Below are positions 13,191-25,400 of a stretch of DNA of 64,000 bases, piece after piece (within the stretch, counting starts at the first letter, position 1; every line of letters begins with the position of its first letter). The DNA is taken from positions 682,001-746,000 of the forward strand of contig CAJNOI010000029.1 in NCBI GenBank assembly GCA_905250115.1. The letters run 5' to 3'. The stretch is from Adineta steineri (Eukaryota > Rotifera > Eurotatoria > Adinetida > Adinetidae). A program made the translations under genes and the position numbers. The notes beneath the pieces were generated by a model that was given only the letters and a program-made list of their open reading frames with translations, did not search any database and was not told where the DNA came from.

Positions 13191-13742
13191 TTATCACTCA
13201 GGAATATATTCAGTTGAAACATCATTACTTCGTTATATCGTCGGATAATTTGAATATGATTAAACAAAAAATGGCTAGCAGTTGTTAGTAATTTGATTGA
13301 ACATTCAGGTGTACAAATGATTAAAGCTGATATAGAATCATTTGGTCTATTAGATGCATCAGTAGCTAAAATCTTAGAAATACAAATGGATACCGAATAT
13401 GATCGTCGACAACACGAATTAAATACCAAGGCTAAAATCAATATTAGTGAAGGGAACCTTATTACAGCGAAGAATACAGCTGATACGAATTTAATTACTG
13501 CACACAAACAAGCCGAAGGACATAAATCTATGATTGAACAAGAAACAGTAGTTTTATCCGAACAATTAAAGAACGATTATAACCTGGTTGTTCAATATTT
13601 ATTAGGTAGCCGAATATTTGATAAATTACAAACTATTGCCAATGGCAAAAATAGTTTAACGTATTCTGTTAATAACCAAACAGTAGACATACATCGTCTC
13701 AAAAGCTTAGCGGATCTTCAAAAACAAATTCAGAATAATTGA
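13191..13742 (+). pseudogene. Decayed fragment resembling an SPFH/vault-shoulder-type protein C-terminus
   Basis: A frame without introns from about 13272 to 13742 encodes a Gln/Glu/Lys-rich, probably helical segment including GVQMIKADIESFGLLDAS and AKNTADTNLITAHKQAEG. This is reminiscent of the end of an SPFH (band-7) domain followed by its coiled coil, as in flotillins or major vault protein. The similarity is a pattern judgement, not a match I can prove. The nominal start at 13293 is TTG and no suitable ATG precedes it. Upstream, 13191-13288 reads VITQEYIQLKHHYFVISSDN in a different frame, and that frame stops close by. The two halves look like one protein broken by a frameshift, so I call it a pseudogene fragment, perhaps a retrocopy because no intron interrupts it. 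An acceptor-like ACAG precedes it, so a live gene with a missed intron cannot be excluded. Confidence 0.4.
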
Positions 13743-16700
13743 TGAAGTGCGTAAAGGATCTTTTTTTGTCATATGAAGATATGCGTATTAATAGACACGA
13801 GTGTTGTGATTACATGTCAACTTAAATATGAATATATGTAACTTGTCTATCGAAGTTTTTTCATTTCATTATTGTTATTTGTTTTACAAGTATAACATAA
13901 GTTAATTATGGTTTGTTATGTATATGATATGACAATAATTATAAGAGATATTTGTGGATGTAGGTGGGTACGTTGTTTTTTAATTGTATTAAGATGCGCA
14001 TACTCACACCCTCAAAATCAAGAATTATTAATGACAAATGCATTTTCATAATAGACTAAAAAATGAGCAATTTATTTAAACAGAAAACTGACAAGTCATT
14101 GAATAGTAAAATTATATGAAATAGATGTATAGCTAAGATACTTTAAATTCAAACTTGATGACTTTGATTCATTTCATATGTATGATGAATCTAACTATAG
14201 GTCACTGACATTTAAAGTAATGATTAGACTTTACTTGATGACAAATTGAGATATTACACGTATCATTTACTCATATCCTCAAGACTGATGATATCTAACT
14301 TCATCTGTCATATTCGAATGAGATTTAACGATGCTTTTATGTTGTTACGTTTACAAAGAATAGTGTGATCGAGTTCATTCAAATGGAAGACACAATTGTT
14401 TATCAATAATGATAATAACTACCATTTTTATAACAGAGATACGTAATTTATTGTTCAAATACTTCATATTTGATTGAATGTATTTGAGATAAAGAGATTA
14501 CGAAAGAACTATTTTCACTCTTTGTATTTTTTCTGTTAGGTAATACCAGGTAACTCACAATTCTTATCTTATTCAATATACTCTACAACTTTACTGCATT
14601 TACATTTAGAGGATCTGGATAAATCTTCATCTTAAGCTTTTCAATCTGAAAAAGAATTTTATCAAAACTACTCACCATTTTTGTGATTGTAATATCTTTT
14701 ATCAATAAAAGAAATTGCCCAAAGCTGCTAAGAATTATTTTCACATAGACTGTTCGTGTTCTTCTAAGTATTACTTCAATCTATTGCTCATTTATTGTAT
14801 ATTGATTGATTGGTGAACGTACATTTGCATCATCAACTTCTTACTTATCGTAATGAATTCATTCAGAAAATGAATAGTTTTTACGAAAGCCACAATTATT
14901 ACAACATATACATCCGGAGAGAACGGAAACCGATCGCATTTTATTGATAAAATAAAACAATAGTTCAATTTTTCAACATCGGTCTATAATTCAATGTGTT
15001 GTATCTTTAATTTTTGCTTTTCAATAGTCTTCTTCTCAATTGAAGTATAGCTAATAGAAATTCACTGCGCAATAAAGAATAGTTTATTTTTTTGTAAGTA
15101 TCAATTCATATTTTAATTAGATAAAACATTCAATTTCTCTATAATAACTTGCTTAGAATGTGAACCGTCATCCAGACAAATAAGTGAAACTATATTTGAC
15201 TCTATTCTATTTTTCAGACGTCATAAGTGTATGACATATTATAGTTCTTGAAGTAGACTATCGTGCGGACGTGTCATTTTGTGTTATCTGCTAAAGTTTG
15301 ACATATTTCTATTAATAAACATTGACAACTTAAAGGTATTTATATTAATGAGGACTATTTGAAAATAGTATATTATAATAAGAAAAATATAAGTACATGT
15401 CATGAAGTATACTGACGATGAATAGAATATTTTTACATAACTAAATTCCTTCTATTTCATAACGTTTTTTTTTATATCGTTTAAATTAATTAATGAGTAG
15501 AAAAATGCTTACATCTAGTTCTTTTGTTTATTGGACATAAAACGAATAAACTTGAATTACAATAAAATTTTTATTAGCATCACTCGAGAAGAAAAGATTT
15601 GTAACCTCAATACTCAACTACAATATAAACATATTTTTTTGTTATGCTAATCTATTATCATAATGTAGAGAATCATTAATCATTCTTTTCTGTAATGTAT
15701 TCATTTTAATATCAGTAAATGTTCTTTTACCATTCCATCTGAATTAACTTTTGATATGTAATTAAAATTTCATCTATAAATAATACTACTGCATTTTGAA
15801 TGTATGTAAAACTTTTTAAACAATATTTTATGAGTGGAGATTTATATAATGAATTATCAATTAGATTTTCCTGTTGAACAAGGGTACGAAAATATGTTAT
15901 TCTTACAAAAATTTAGATGTGCGTTATATTAAATGTACATCGTTGAATATCAATCAATATTTATTCTTTTTAACGCATACAGAACTGTTTTAGAAAGAAA
16001 CTATGAATTATTTGAATCAATCACCTATTTTCTTGATTTGAATATTTAGAATCTTTAACTATTTTTTATACAGTTCATGATATACGTGCTCTATTGAAAT
16101 TTTATATTCCCTTTGTAAATATTTTTAAAACCATAACTTTATCAGTAATTTATGGATAAGAAATACCAACTAAAATTGCGTGCTTAAGGTAGGAGCATAA
16201 ATATTTAAACTCTATTTTTACTGCTGGAAATATCATTTTTCAGTTATATGAATATGCATAAATAAATGTCTATAATTATATGTAGGAGGAAAGTCAGACA
16301 ACATTTTTTGTCAGGAAATAGAAATAGAAATAGAATGACAACATATATTACTAATAAGAATAGAATACACATAGATAACAGTATTCTTGAAATATCTAGA
16401 CTTGTTTCCTAACATTAGCATATCTTTAGGAAATAGAAAACAATTATTTTTATACTTCTAGAACTTCTATATGAATCATTGAGGGAAATAAACTCAATGA
16501 CAGTATTCGTACTTTATTCATATCATTTGTACCTTAAAGACATTTATTTACTCTCGGTAAAAAATTTTCCAGTACTTAATTCATAAATAATTCTATTAAA
16601 GCAAACTAAAAGTTCGATTATAAGGACTCTGAAAGTTCGAATAAATTCATAGAAATGATCATACTATAAAATATTTTTAATATTGATTGTATTCAATATT

Positions 16701-17180
16701 TATTCAATAGAAGCTTTTCATCGTAGTCACAATTAAATCATTCTTTTCTAAAAATGAATAACTTTTTCCCTGAAAAAATAAATTCAAATGAAATCTTAAA
16801 AGAATTCAATTTCGAAATAATATAACTTATAATTGAATTAAAAACACATATGATGAAAGTCTACTTCAATTCTTTTTTTGTTTTTCTTATTAAACCGGAA
16901 TCAACATTGAAAGAAAAAAAAAGAAATATATATATCACTGTTTCTTCCGAAATACATTAAAAAAGAAAGTAATAGAATGACAATACTGTAAAAAGTAGAC
17001 AAGAACAACAGCAAAAACAAAACAAAACAAAAAAATAATGAATAAACAAAAAAGTTGTTCTTTTATTTTTCACGTTGAGATCATCATGAGTATAAAGCTT
17101 TTTTCTTAATTATTAACCAGACAAAGTTTTTTCTATTCACATATTTGCTAGTTTTTTATGCTAGAATAATAAATAAATGA
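13743..17180. other. Long AT-rich intergenic stretch, no gene seen
   Basis: About 3.4 kb of AT-rich DNA between the SPFH-like fragment and the 3' end of the nuclear receptor. No coding region, RNA gene or bounded repeat could be supported. The last 200 bases or so probably hold the 3' UTR of the receptor. Confidence 0.6.
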
Positions 17181-19470
17181 TTAGTCTACGAGAATAAAAG
17201 TATATCTCAATTTACCTTCTAATACACAAGTAGCTGCTTTTTGTCCATAAAGTTCAGTAAGTGGAATTAGTAATTCGAGTACCTAGAAAATATTAATTAA
17301 ATATATAAAAATATAATCATTTTATCTTCTTAACGTACTTGTAAAATTTTACTGCACATTCTTTTGCCTTCAATTTCACCACGATTCTGACATAATTCCA
17401 TATAAAGGGCATAAAAATAACAAGATCTTAGCATTTGACGTGTTTCATCGTCTACATTTGAATCTATAAATAAAAAGAAAACGTCTAATCTATAATATAC
17501 TAAGTATTATTTTTATTTTACCATTATAACACATATGTAATGGTAAAACAAGTGAGAATTCTGTATCACTTAAATTCAAGTCATGAAAACGTTGACAAAA
17601 ATCAAATATATCATCGGATAATTTTGTTCCATTGAATTTATCCATCCAAAAACGAGAATATTGAAAACCATCGGGACCAATCATATAACATTCACCATTG
17701 TCATTATATAATTCATTATATTTAAGCTATAAAGAAAAAAGAAAATTTCTATTTTCATATTGATATATAATTCTAAAAACTTACAAGATACCATTCGAAT
17801 GATCGATGAAAAATCATTTTTTCTAGAGTTTTTAAACTCATATTTTTCATACCGGGTAACTAATAAATAAACAAAATAATTAATAAACAAAAACTAAATA
17901 TTGTATTTAAATTACCTCTTGTACATAAACTACTGTTGCACGCGTATATACTTGACAACTTTCTAGAACATGAGAAAACAATATAGAATTTTATATTGAA
18001 AAACACTAAATTTAACATACGTCGAACACTACCATAATATTCTGCTAATGTTGCAGTTGCACCAGGATATTCCTGAATATTATTTTCAACCATATGATGC
18101 ATCCGAGAAATTAATTGTTTTACTCGTTTTGAATGTCGAAAAAAGACATTATATGCAGCTGAACGAAGATATCTAAATAATAAAAAATTTATTTTATTCA
18201 ACATAACAAAAAACAAGTATAAATAATTACCGAATAAATATAGTTTCATCTTCTGTAAGTTCAACAAAAAAATTTGGTTGATCCATAGATAATTTATTAG
18301 CTATTGTTTTTACATGTTGAAAAAGATCAGGTTTTAATAAACCTGTTGACTGTAAATTTAAACCATCTGTTTCATCAGCTGTAAAATCATCTGGTAGAAA
18401 ATTTTGATATTTTGTTCGATAAATAAATTGTGACTTTTTTTGTTCAGAAGTATTTGACGTTGTTTTATTTATCATATCATTATGTTGTAAACATTTTGAT
18501 TCAGTTATTAACTGTTGATTATCATTTAAAATAGATGTTTGATTTGATAGTTTTCTATCATAATTATCATTATGTCGTTGAATAGGTGATATTTGAAATT
18601 CTAGACAATCTAAATTTAATTAAAGTAAAAAAAAACACAACGTTTTTATTATATATATTACCTATTTCCATTGCATTTGGATCATAATTTTCAATACTAC
18701 GATCTGATATAGATGAACAAGATGATTCTCTAGCATGGCCTTCATTAGCTTCGGCTAAAGCAGCTTCTTCTTTCATTTTTTGTTCTTTCAATTCTTTTAA
18801 AGCTCTTTCTTTAACTAATTTTGGTATACGACCCATTTTTACACCTACATAAATAGAAGTAGATTATTGCCTTTTTTTTTTATTTTTTTTTTTGCTATTT
18901 ATATCTTACCATCAACAGACATGCCTTCGTCAATACATCGTCGAAAACGACAAGCTTTACATCGATTACGATTTGTTACATTAATAAGACATGAATTATC
19001 AAAATAACATCGATATTTTTCTTTACGTAATATACTTCTTTTGAAAAAACCCTGAAACATAAAAATAGAATTAAAGGTCATGTTGTACGTCTTATAAATA
19101 CAAAAGTTCTCGTATTACATTATTAAAATTTTAACAACGTAATAAATAGAGTCTTGTTTTTTTTTCTATAGTATTTAAATGTAACAAGATACTCAAATGA
19201 TGAACGTACCTTACATCCTTCACAAGTAGCAATACCATAATGTATACCGGTAGCAGAATCAGAACATACTCGACTAAAAAACAAAAAAGATTATTATGAA
19301 TATATAAAATAGAATTTTGTTTTTTACCAAGCTCCAAATGGAAATGTTAACCGTGTTCGTTTATTTTTCGATGAATTTGGTGATGTACTTGATCTTGATT
19401 CCATATCATTTGTATTTGTTATTTCATCTTCATCATTACTAATTGCAATGATTGATTCACTTTCAGGCAT
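17181..19470 (-). CDS. Nuclear hormone receptor, NR1-like (11 exons, about 538 aa)
   Basis: Ligand-regulated or orphan transcription factor. Exons from the ATG: 19328-19470, 19210-19273, 18910-19051, 18662-18844, 18231-18609, 18021-18172, 17916-17962, 17785-17859, 17522-17726, 17339-17463, 17181-17282; all phases fit. The DNA-binding domain starts CRVCSDSATGIHYGIATC, has P-box CEGCKG, and its second finger is CYFDNSCLINVTNRNRCKAC with FRRC. The following KMGRIPK is like the (R)FGR(V/M)PK extension of E75, Rev-erb and PPAR, which suggests subfamily NR1. A Ser/Asp-rich hinge precedes a helical ligand-binding domain with DLNLSDTEFSLVLPLHM and a final PLTELYG. An intron splits the DNA-binding domain right after CEGCK. 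The last exon may instead end at a donor after LEG, with a further exon I did not find, so the C-terminus (AF-2) is uncertain. The exact orthologue is not assignable by eye. Confidence 0.88.
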
Positions 19471-20406
19471 TCTTTTAGTCAAAAAATATAAATAATTTCA
19501 AATTGAATATGAATGTATGAATATAATCTAGAGTATAAATAAGGAATATAGACTGATAATAGTACGCGAATGTCGGTCAAATGAATCTCTTCTTTCTATA
19601 TTTTTTTTTGTACTGCCGCTACTCGCATCTAGTCGACATCGTTCGAGAAGACTGAAAGAAAAGGAATGGAAAAAGAATGCAAAGGAAAGAAATATGTGGT
19701 CGTATAATAAAAGTACGGCAAGGACATTCTGGTAGACGAGTACCCGAATGCTCTATATTTCCATAAATATTATATATTAATCATTATGGTTCTAAGTTTT
19801 TCGAAATTATCAATCAACTAACAAATGTAGTACTCGTTCGAAAGTAATCAATGATAGACCATAACAAAAAAATCAAAAGGAAACGCCCATCAATTGAGGA
19901 CATGATTGGATACATTAAAAAAAAAAGGTATATGTTTAACATGAATATATTAACTTACTGTCGTTACTTATTATGAATATACAGCGCATCGACACGGTGT
20001 ACTATTCAAAAAAAAGCAAGCTAAATAAGAAAGAAGAAAAAAAAAGAAAAACAACGACAGACAAGCGAAATGTTAGAAAGACGTAGTTTAGTATGCTTGT
20101 AGACAAGAGAGAGCAATAAAAAGCACGGAGAGAACGATAAAGAAGAAAGAAAAAAAAGGGAGGACAACTGAAGACGTTAGGAGGTTTTTGTGCTACATAC
20201 TTTCCAAGGTTCGCGGGTACTGACAAACTCACATGTCCCGTAAACGTGACTATTAATAATATGCGTCGTATAGTTAAGTGAGAAAAAAAAATTAGCAAAT
20301 AAACTAGAATAGAGGTACTACTTGTTTTTACGTTGTTTTTTAATGTGAATGATTGCAATGAAAAATAATTTGTATATATATTTAATCAAGAAAGGAAAAA
20401 ATATAA

Positions 20407-20414
20407 TGACGTCA
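20407..20414. promoter_or_regulatory. CRE-like palindrome TGACGTCA
   Basis: A perfect CREB/ATF-type octamer about 0.9 kb upstream of the nuclear receptor start. A single copy in 3 kb could be chance; function is inferred only. Confidence 0.25.
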
Positions 20415-22094
20415 TGAGAGTTAATGATTAATATATTTTTTTTGTCCCAACTATCTATATATGTATATCTCGATATATACATATATATCGATACAAAATA
20501 AAGCAATTTATTGTTGAAGATAAAAGTTGGTCTATTATGTATAGAAGAAAATGATAGATAAAAATAATTTGTTTACTGTCTGACTCAGTGGGAAAGAAAA
20601 AAAAGAAATAACGCCATTGATTTTATTCGACATCATTTTCTATTCTCGGAAGAAAAAAAGAACAAACTTAATACACTATCGTATGATATAAATTCACCAT
20701 GTGGATCACATTTAATTATGTTTTATGTCTATCATTGTTCCACACAATTTGAAAAATCATGCTTTATACTAGAATTATTTTTCATCATCTTATATGCTTC
20801 ATTTAAAAAAAAATATTTTTGTATACAAATTAATATTATAGTCTAGGATCTATAATATTGACGATAGTTTAAGACATAAGATCCATGGCATAACTAAACT
20901 TAATGACCTAATAGAACTTCGTCTGTTGATGTTTTTTTCTTTTCTTCATCCGTTAATGGTAGTTTCTAAGGCAACTGTCTCTCGCAGATTTGCCGTCGTA
21001 TGTTGATAGAGTATTTTTAGTAGTGCAACAGCAATGTACTTTTATTGAAAAAAATCATATGTCAACCTTTCTTTCTGTTCTTTTTTTAATAAAACAATAA
21101 CTAAATAAATTTCATTGGCCTAGAAAGATATCATCTTTTTTTATAAGAATACAAAAAATGAATGTATATATATAGAAAATTCTAATATGATTATTAAAAT
21201 TCATAGAATATATAGACGAAAAAACTCTTGGTACTTTCTCACATTAAAAAAATAAGTCATTAATTGCATGAATAATATATGTTACTGCGTCAAAGACTGG
21301 TTACATGCATATTCTATATGTCAAGCATTGAACTATGAACAATCAAATATCTCTAATAATCGATTATTTCATTATAACAATATCATACCAATTCTTCTCG
21401 AAACATATCTGAAACAATTCCTCCAATTGAATTGTTAGTGAATGAATAAATTTTCAGTTTTGTTTTTCTTGTAGACTATGTTTAAATAAGTCAATTAAGA
21501 ATATCATTTATACGCTTTGTTATCAGAACAACAAAGGAAATGACGGCAAAAAGAAAAAGAAAAAGAGGCACATTCACATAAATTCATTTGAGACACACAA
21601 AGAAAAAAAAAGAGAAACGCAATGAAATATTGTCTTTCTTTTCTACAAACATACACACATGTTTTTTTATTTTATAATTTGCGTTGTTACTTTTTTTTTC
21701 TGTTGCGAGTATTGAATAAGCAAAAAAAGAAAGAAGAGAGAGAGAAAAAAGAAGCAGACAGTTTTGTGTCATTCGGAAATCGGATTGATGTATCGACGGT
21801 AGAGCATAGAGTATATAAGTAAAAAGAATCAACATGAAGAAAAAGAAATGCGTGCACATACACACACAGAAGAGAGAGAAAAAACGAAGAAGAAAAATGT
21901 TGATGTTCGAATTAATATTTTGTGCATTTTTTTTTCTTAATCATTCGTTATTGCAGTTTGTTTGAAAATGCAAACACACTGTTGAAGAAAAACAATCATA
22001 GAGTGACATTTTTTCATGGCTTAAACACTGCAAACAACAACAACAACTATATATACACTGTTATACGACAAATAGCTCGAAAATTTTATTTGTA

Positions 22095-22117
22095 TGTGTG
22101 TGTGTGTATGTGTGTGT
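22095..22117. repeat. TG-rich microsatellite
   Basis: Interrupted TG repeat in the 3' flank of the Argonaute gene. Confidence 0.85.
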
Positions 22118-22444
22118 AATTATTTAGAATTTGAATAATAATTGCACTGTTGTAAATAAAACTACAACTAAGGATAGGCGACGGAAAAGAACTAGCACCT
22201 CTATTGCACTCAAATTTGTGCGCATTGAAGAGGAAGCTATAATAGAAAAAATGTATATACATCGAAGGAACGAAAACAAAAACAAAAGTAAGGAAAAGAA
22301 GACATGAACACAAATACATTAAATTGATCTATTGAGATAAAACACAGCGAGAGAGAGAGAAAATTGTTCTAGAGAAAGAGAATGATGACAAGTAAATAGA
22401 TGGAGGATATATGAGCAATATTAGGATTAGGAGTTATTCTAACA

Positions 22445-25400
22445 CTAAGCAAAATACATGACTTGAGCCGAATCCGGATGTACGGTAACTGCACGACTCA
22501 ATTGAACTTGTTGTTGACCGGTGGAATCGCCATTTGATGATTGATGTGAACCTTCATTACTACAACAACAAAAAAAAACAATAAATTTCCGTGAAAATTT
22601 TGTTTTTCTCTTTAAAAAAACAAAAATTTTACCTTTCAGGTTCTCTTTCAATTAAATGATATCGTGCACGAAATGCAACTAAATGAGCATAATAAGCTGG
22701 TGCAGGTATTGATACTGAACGTGTACATCTGACATATGTATGACAAAGTTGATAAGTTAATGCTTGAAGTTCATCAGCAGAAAAACTATTATCATCCCAA
22801 AGAACATGATAATGTGATGGGCGAGATGTACCTTGTATACCAGCATGTGAACATAAATAGAAATCGAATTCAGTTGGATGTGTTATTGCTACATCAACTG
22901 TTGTACCAGGAGGTATATTTCCGCTTTTTCCGCACTAAAATAAAATATCACAAAAATACTATTAATTGAATATACTTTTTTTCTTTTTTTATGTCAATCA
23001 GGGTCGTCTATTTTGTTATCTTAAGTCTTATAGCAAATAAATGATAAGAGATTGAGGTTAGAATAGAAAATAAAATTTAAAAAACGCCATTTATTCAAGG
23101 CTTTCATGATTAATTGATGAATACGTTTAATCTTCTTATGAATAGTTGAATTTAGTTTCAATTATGAAGCACTTCAAGTGCAACTAGAATGACTCATAGC
23201 AACGACATACAAAAAAATGTCATTATATAAATGTACTTTCATGACATTGATACATAGCGACAAGGATTTATTTTGTTGATAGTATCGTATGAGAAAAACA
23301 TATTTTTTTGATTTTTAATGTTTAAATAAAAAAAGTCGATGAAGAAAATTTTAGTAATTAAAATGTGATTACTGATGTAAAAAAGAAACCCATCGATCTT
23401 GGTTTAAATATAAAATTTTCAATAATCATTAGAAATCTAATAAAGCATAAAAAATATACTCGATCTTTTAAGTGTGGTTTTTAATAAATTAGAAAATAAT
23501 AATTTGCCAGACATTGCGTATTCAAGAAAAAAATATATGATATTTTCAGGGAAATACTTCAAGTTAAAATAGAATGTTTTACATTGTTATTAACCAAATC
23601 ATCTAGTAAAAGAACTCTGAGGACAAAATATTTTCTCAATAACATACTATAATTGAGTAATGAAAAAAAGAATCTGTATCGAAGCATATCGAGTTTAAAA
23701 GGACTTTTTTTCATTCCTTCAATAGATTATAAACTATGTTTTCAAGTCTAACACGATGAATAAATGTCTTTTTGGACTTTGTAATTCTTCTTCGACGTGA
23801 AAAAAATTTATTTATTAACTGAAATATATAGAATGTATTGACATTTTGAAAAAAGAACTGTAATTCTCCTATCAATAACAGAAAATATGTTGTTTTTTTC
23901 AAGGTTAAAATTGAAAAATAAATGTTTTGACAATGAAGTATTTATGGAGAAGAATGTCATGCGTTTTTTTAAGTACTCAAGGACTCTAATGTAGACAAAA
24001 TAGTCTTAATATCTGATTAGAATAAACAAGATTAATGAACTGAAAAAAATTCGGATTTTTCTAAGACAAAAATATTCTTTTAAATTTTACCTGCTCTTTT
24101 TTATCGGAACAAAATAGACGTGTATGATGACGTTTTTGAACCACAATAAATGTGATACCCGGTTGATAAGATGCTTCAAGACGAACACATGCTTCTCGTA
24201 CAGCCATTAATTCATGTGCAAGTACATGAGCAAATTGACCTTCACTAACACCATCACGATATAAAATAATTCGTGCTGGTTTAAAACGTGTTGATTTATA
24301 AAATTGTATAAGTAATTCTCTAACCATTGTTGATAATTCGGCAATAACTTCATGACGATGCATTTGTATACGAACTGTAGCAGCATAACGAGATGGATGA
24401 GCATCCATGGAAGCAACAACCTTTATAAAAAAGAAATCAGAAATATTTAGAATAAAACAAAAAATATCTTTACAGCAGCAATTGATGGTTTTGAACGATC
24501 ACCAGCTGGTGGGTGTGTGACATCAGCACCAATAAATATAACTGGTTCACGAAAAACACTTATCGGTCGTACACTTGGTACAAGAATATTATTAACACCA
24601 CCTAATTTAACATTGATTTTTAAACATAAATTTGATAATGTTTGTGGTGTTGTTTTATTAACATTTTTAGCTTGTACACATTGTGTTGCCAGACCAATTA
24701 ATGTATCACCAACACGTTTAACTTCAGCATAAACAGGTGTTTTACCTGGTAAAACAACAACAATTAATTGTAGACCATTGTATGTTGTTTTAAGAAATTT
24801 AAACATTGGTTCAACTTGTTCAATACCAGTTGCATATTTGCAAAAACATGGTTGTCCAACAATAGGCATACCAGCATCATTTGATATTCGTTGTAATTGT
24901 TGAGTAAATGTTCGAAGTGCTGCTTCATTACAATTTCGTTGTGGTGCAAAACATGCTATAGCCCATGTACGTATTTCAATACCAGTATGAAATTGTTTAC
25001 CTCGCATATCCCATACACCTTGATTTGGTGTAACAATTATTTTAGTCTTAAATGAAAAATAGATAAATTCCTAGTATTTAATTTTTGTATAATCTCTTAC
25101 TCGGCCACCATATTGAATTTTAGGTGCAGTTAAAACACGACCCATGACTTCAGTCATATTTGTTAAAATATTAATACCAAAATGAGTGACATATACATCG
25201 TTATTAAATTCAGCTTTACGAACCTAAAATTTATTTAAATTATTTATATTATATGGATAGTTAGATTTCTTGAGATATAACATGTTATTATCGAATTATA
25301 TGTCTGACAATATGAAGCTGTAGTAAGTAAATTCTACTTTAGACAAAAACCGAATGCTGTCATTTATTGAGATGATGAAATAAGTTTTAGTCATATTATA

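Larger units (their letters stand above)
19471..22444. other. Intergenic region upstream of the nuclear receptor and downstream of Argonaute
   Basis: About 3 kb holding the promoter of the nuclear receptor on the right of its start and the 3' flank of Argonaute near 22440. Purine-rich and pyrimidine-rich runs create spurious ORFs at 20002-20506 and 21584-22319. A palindromic TGACGTCA lies at 20407-20414. No gene recognised. Confidence 0.55.

Noticed and set aside
24517-24732. Plus-strand ORF opposite the Argonaute MID/PIWI exon
   Set aside because: It is a mirror of the conserved exon on the other strand.
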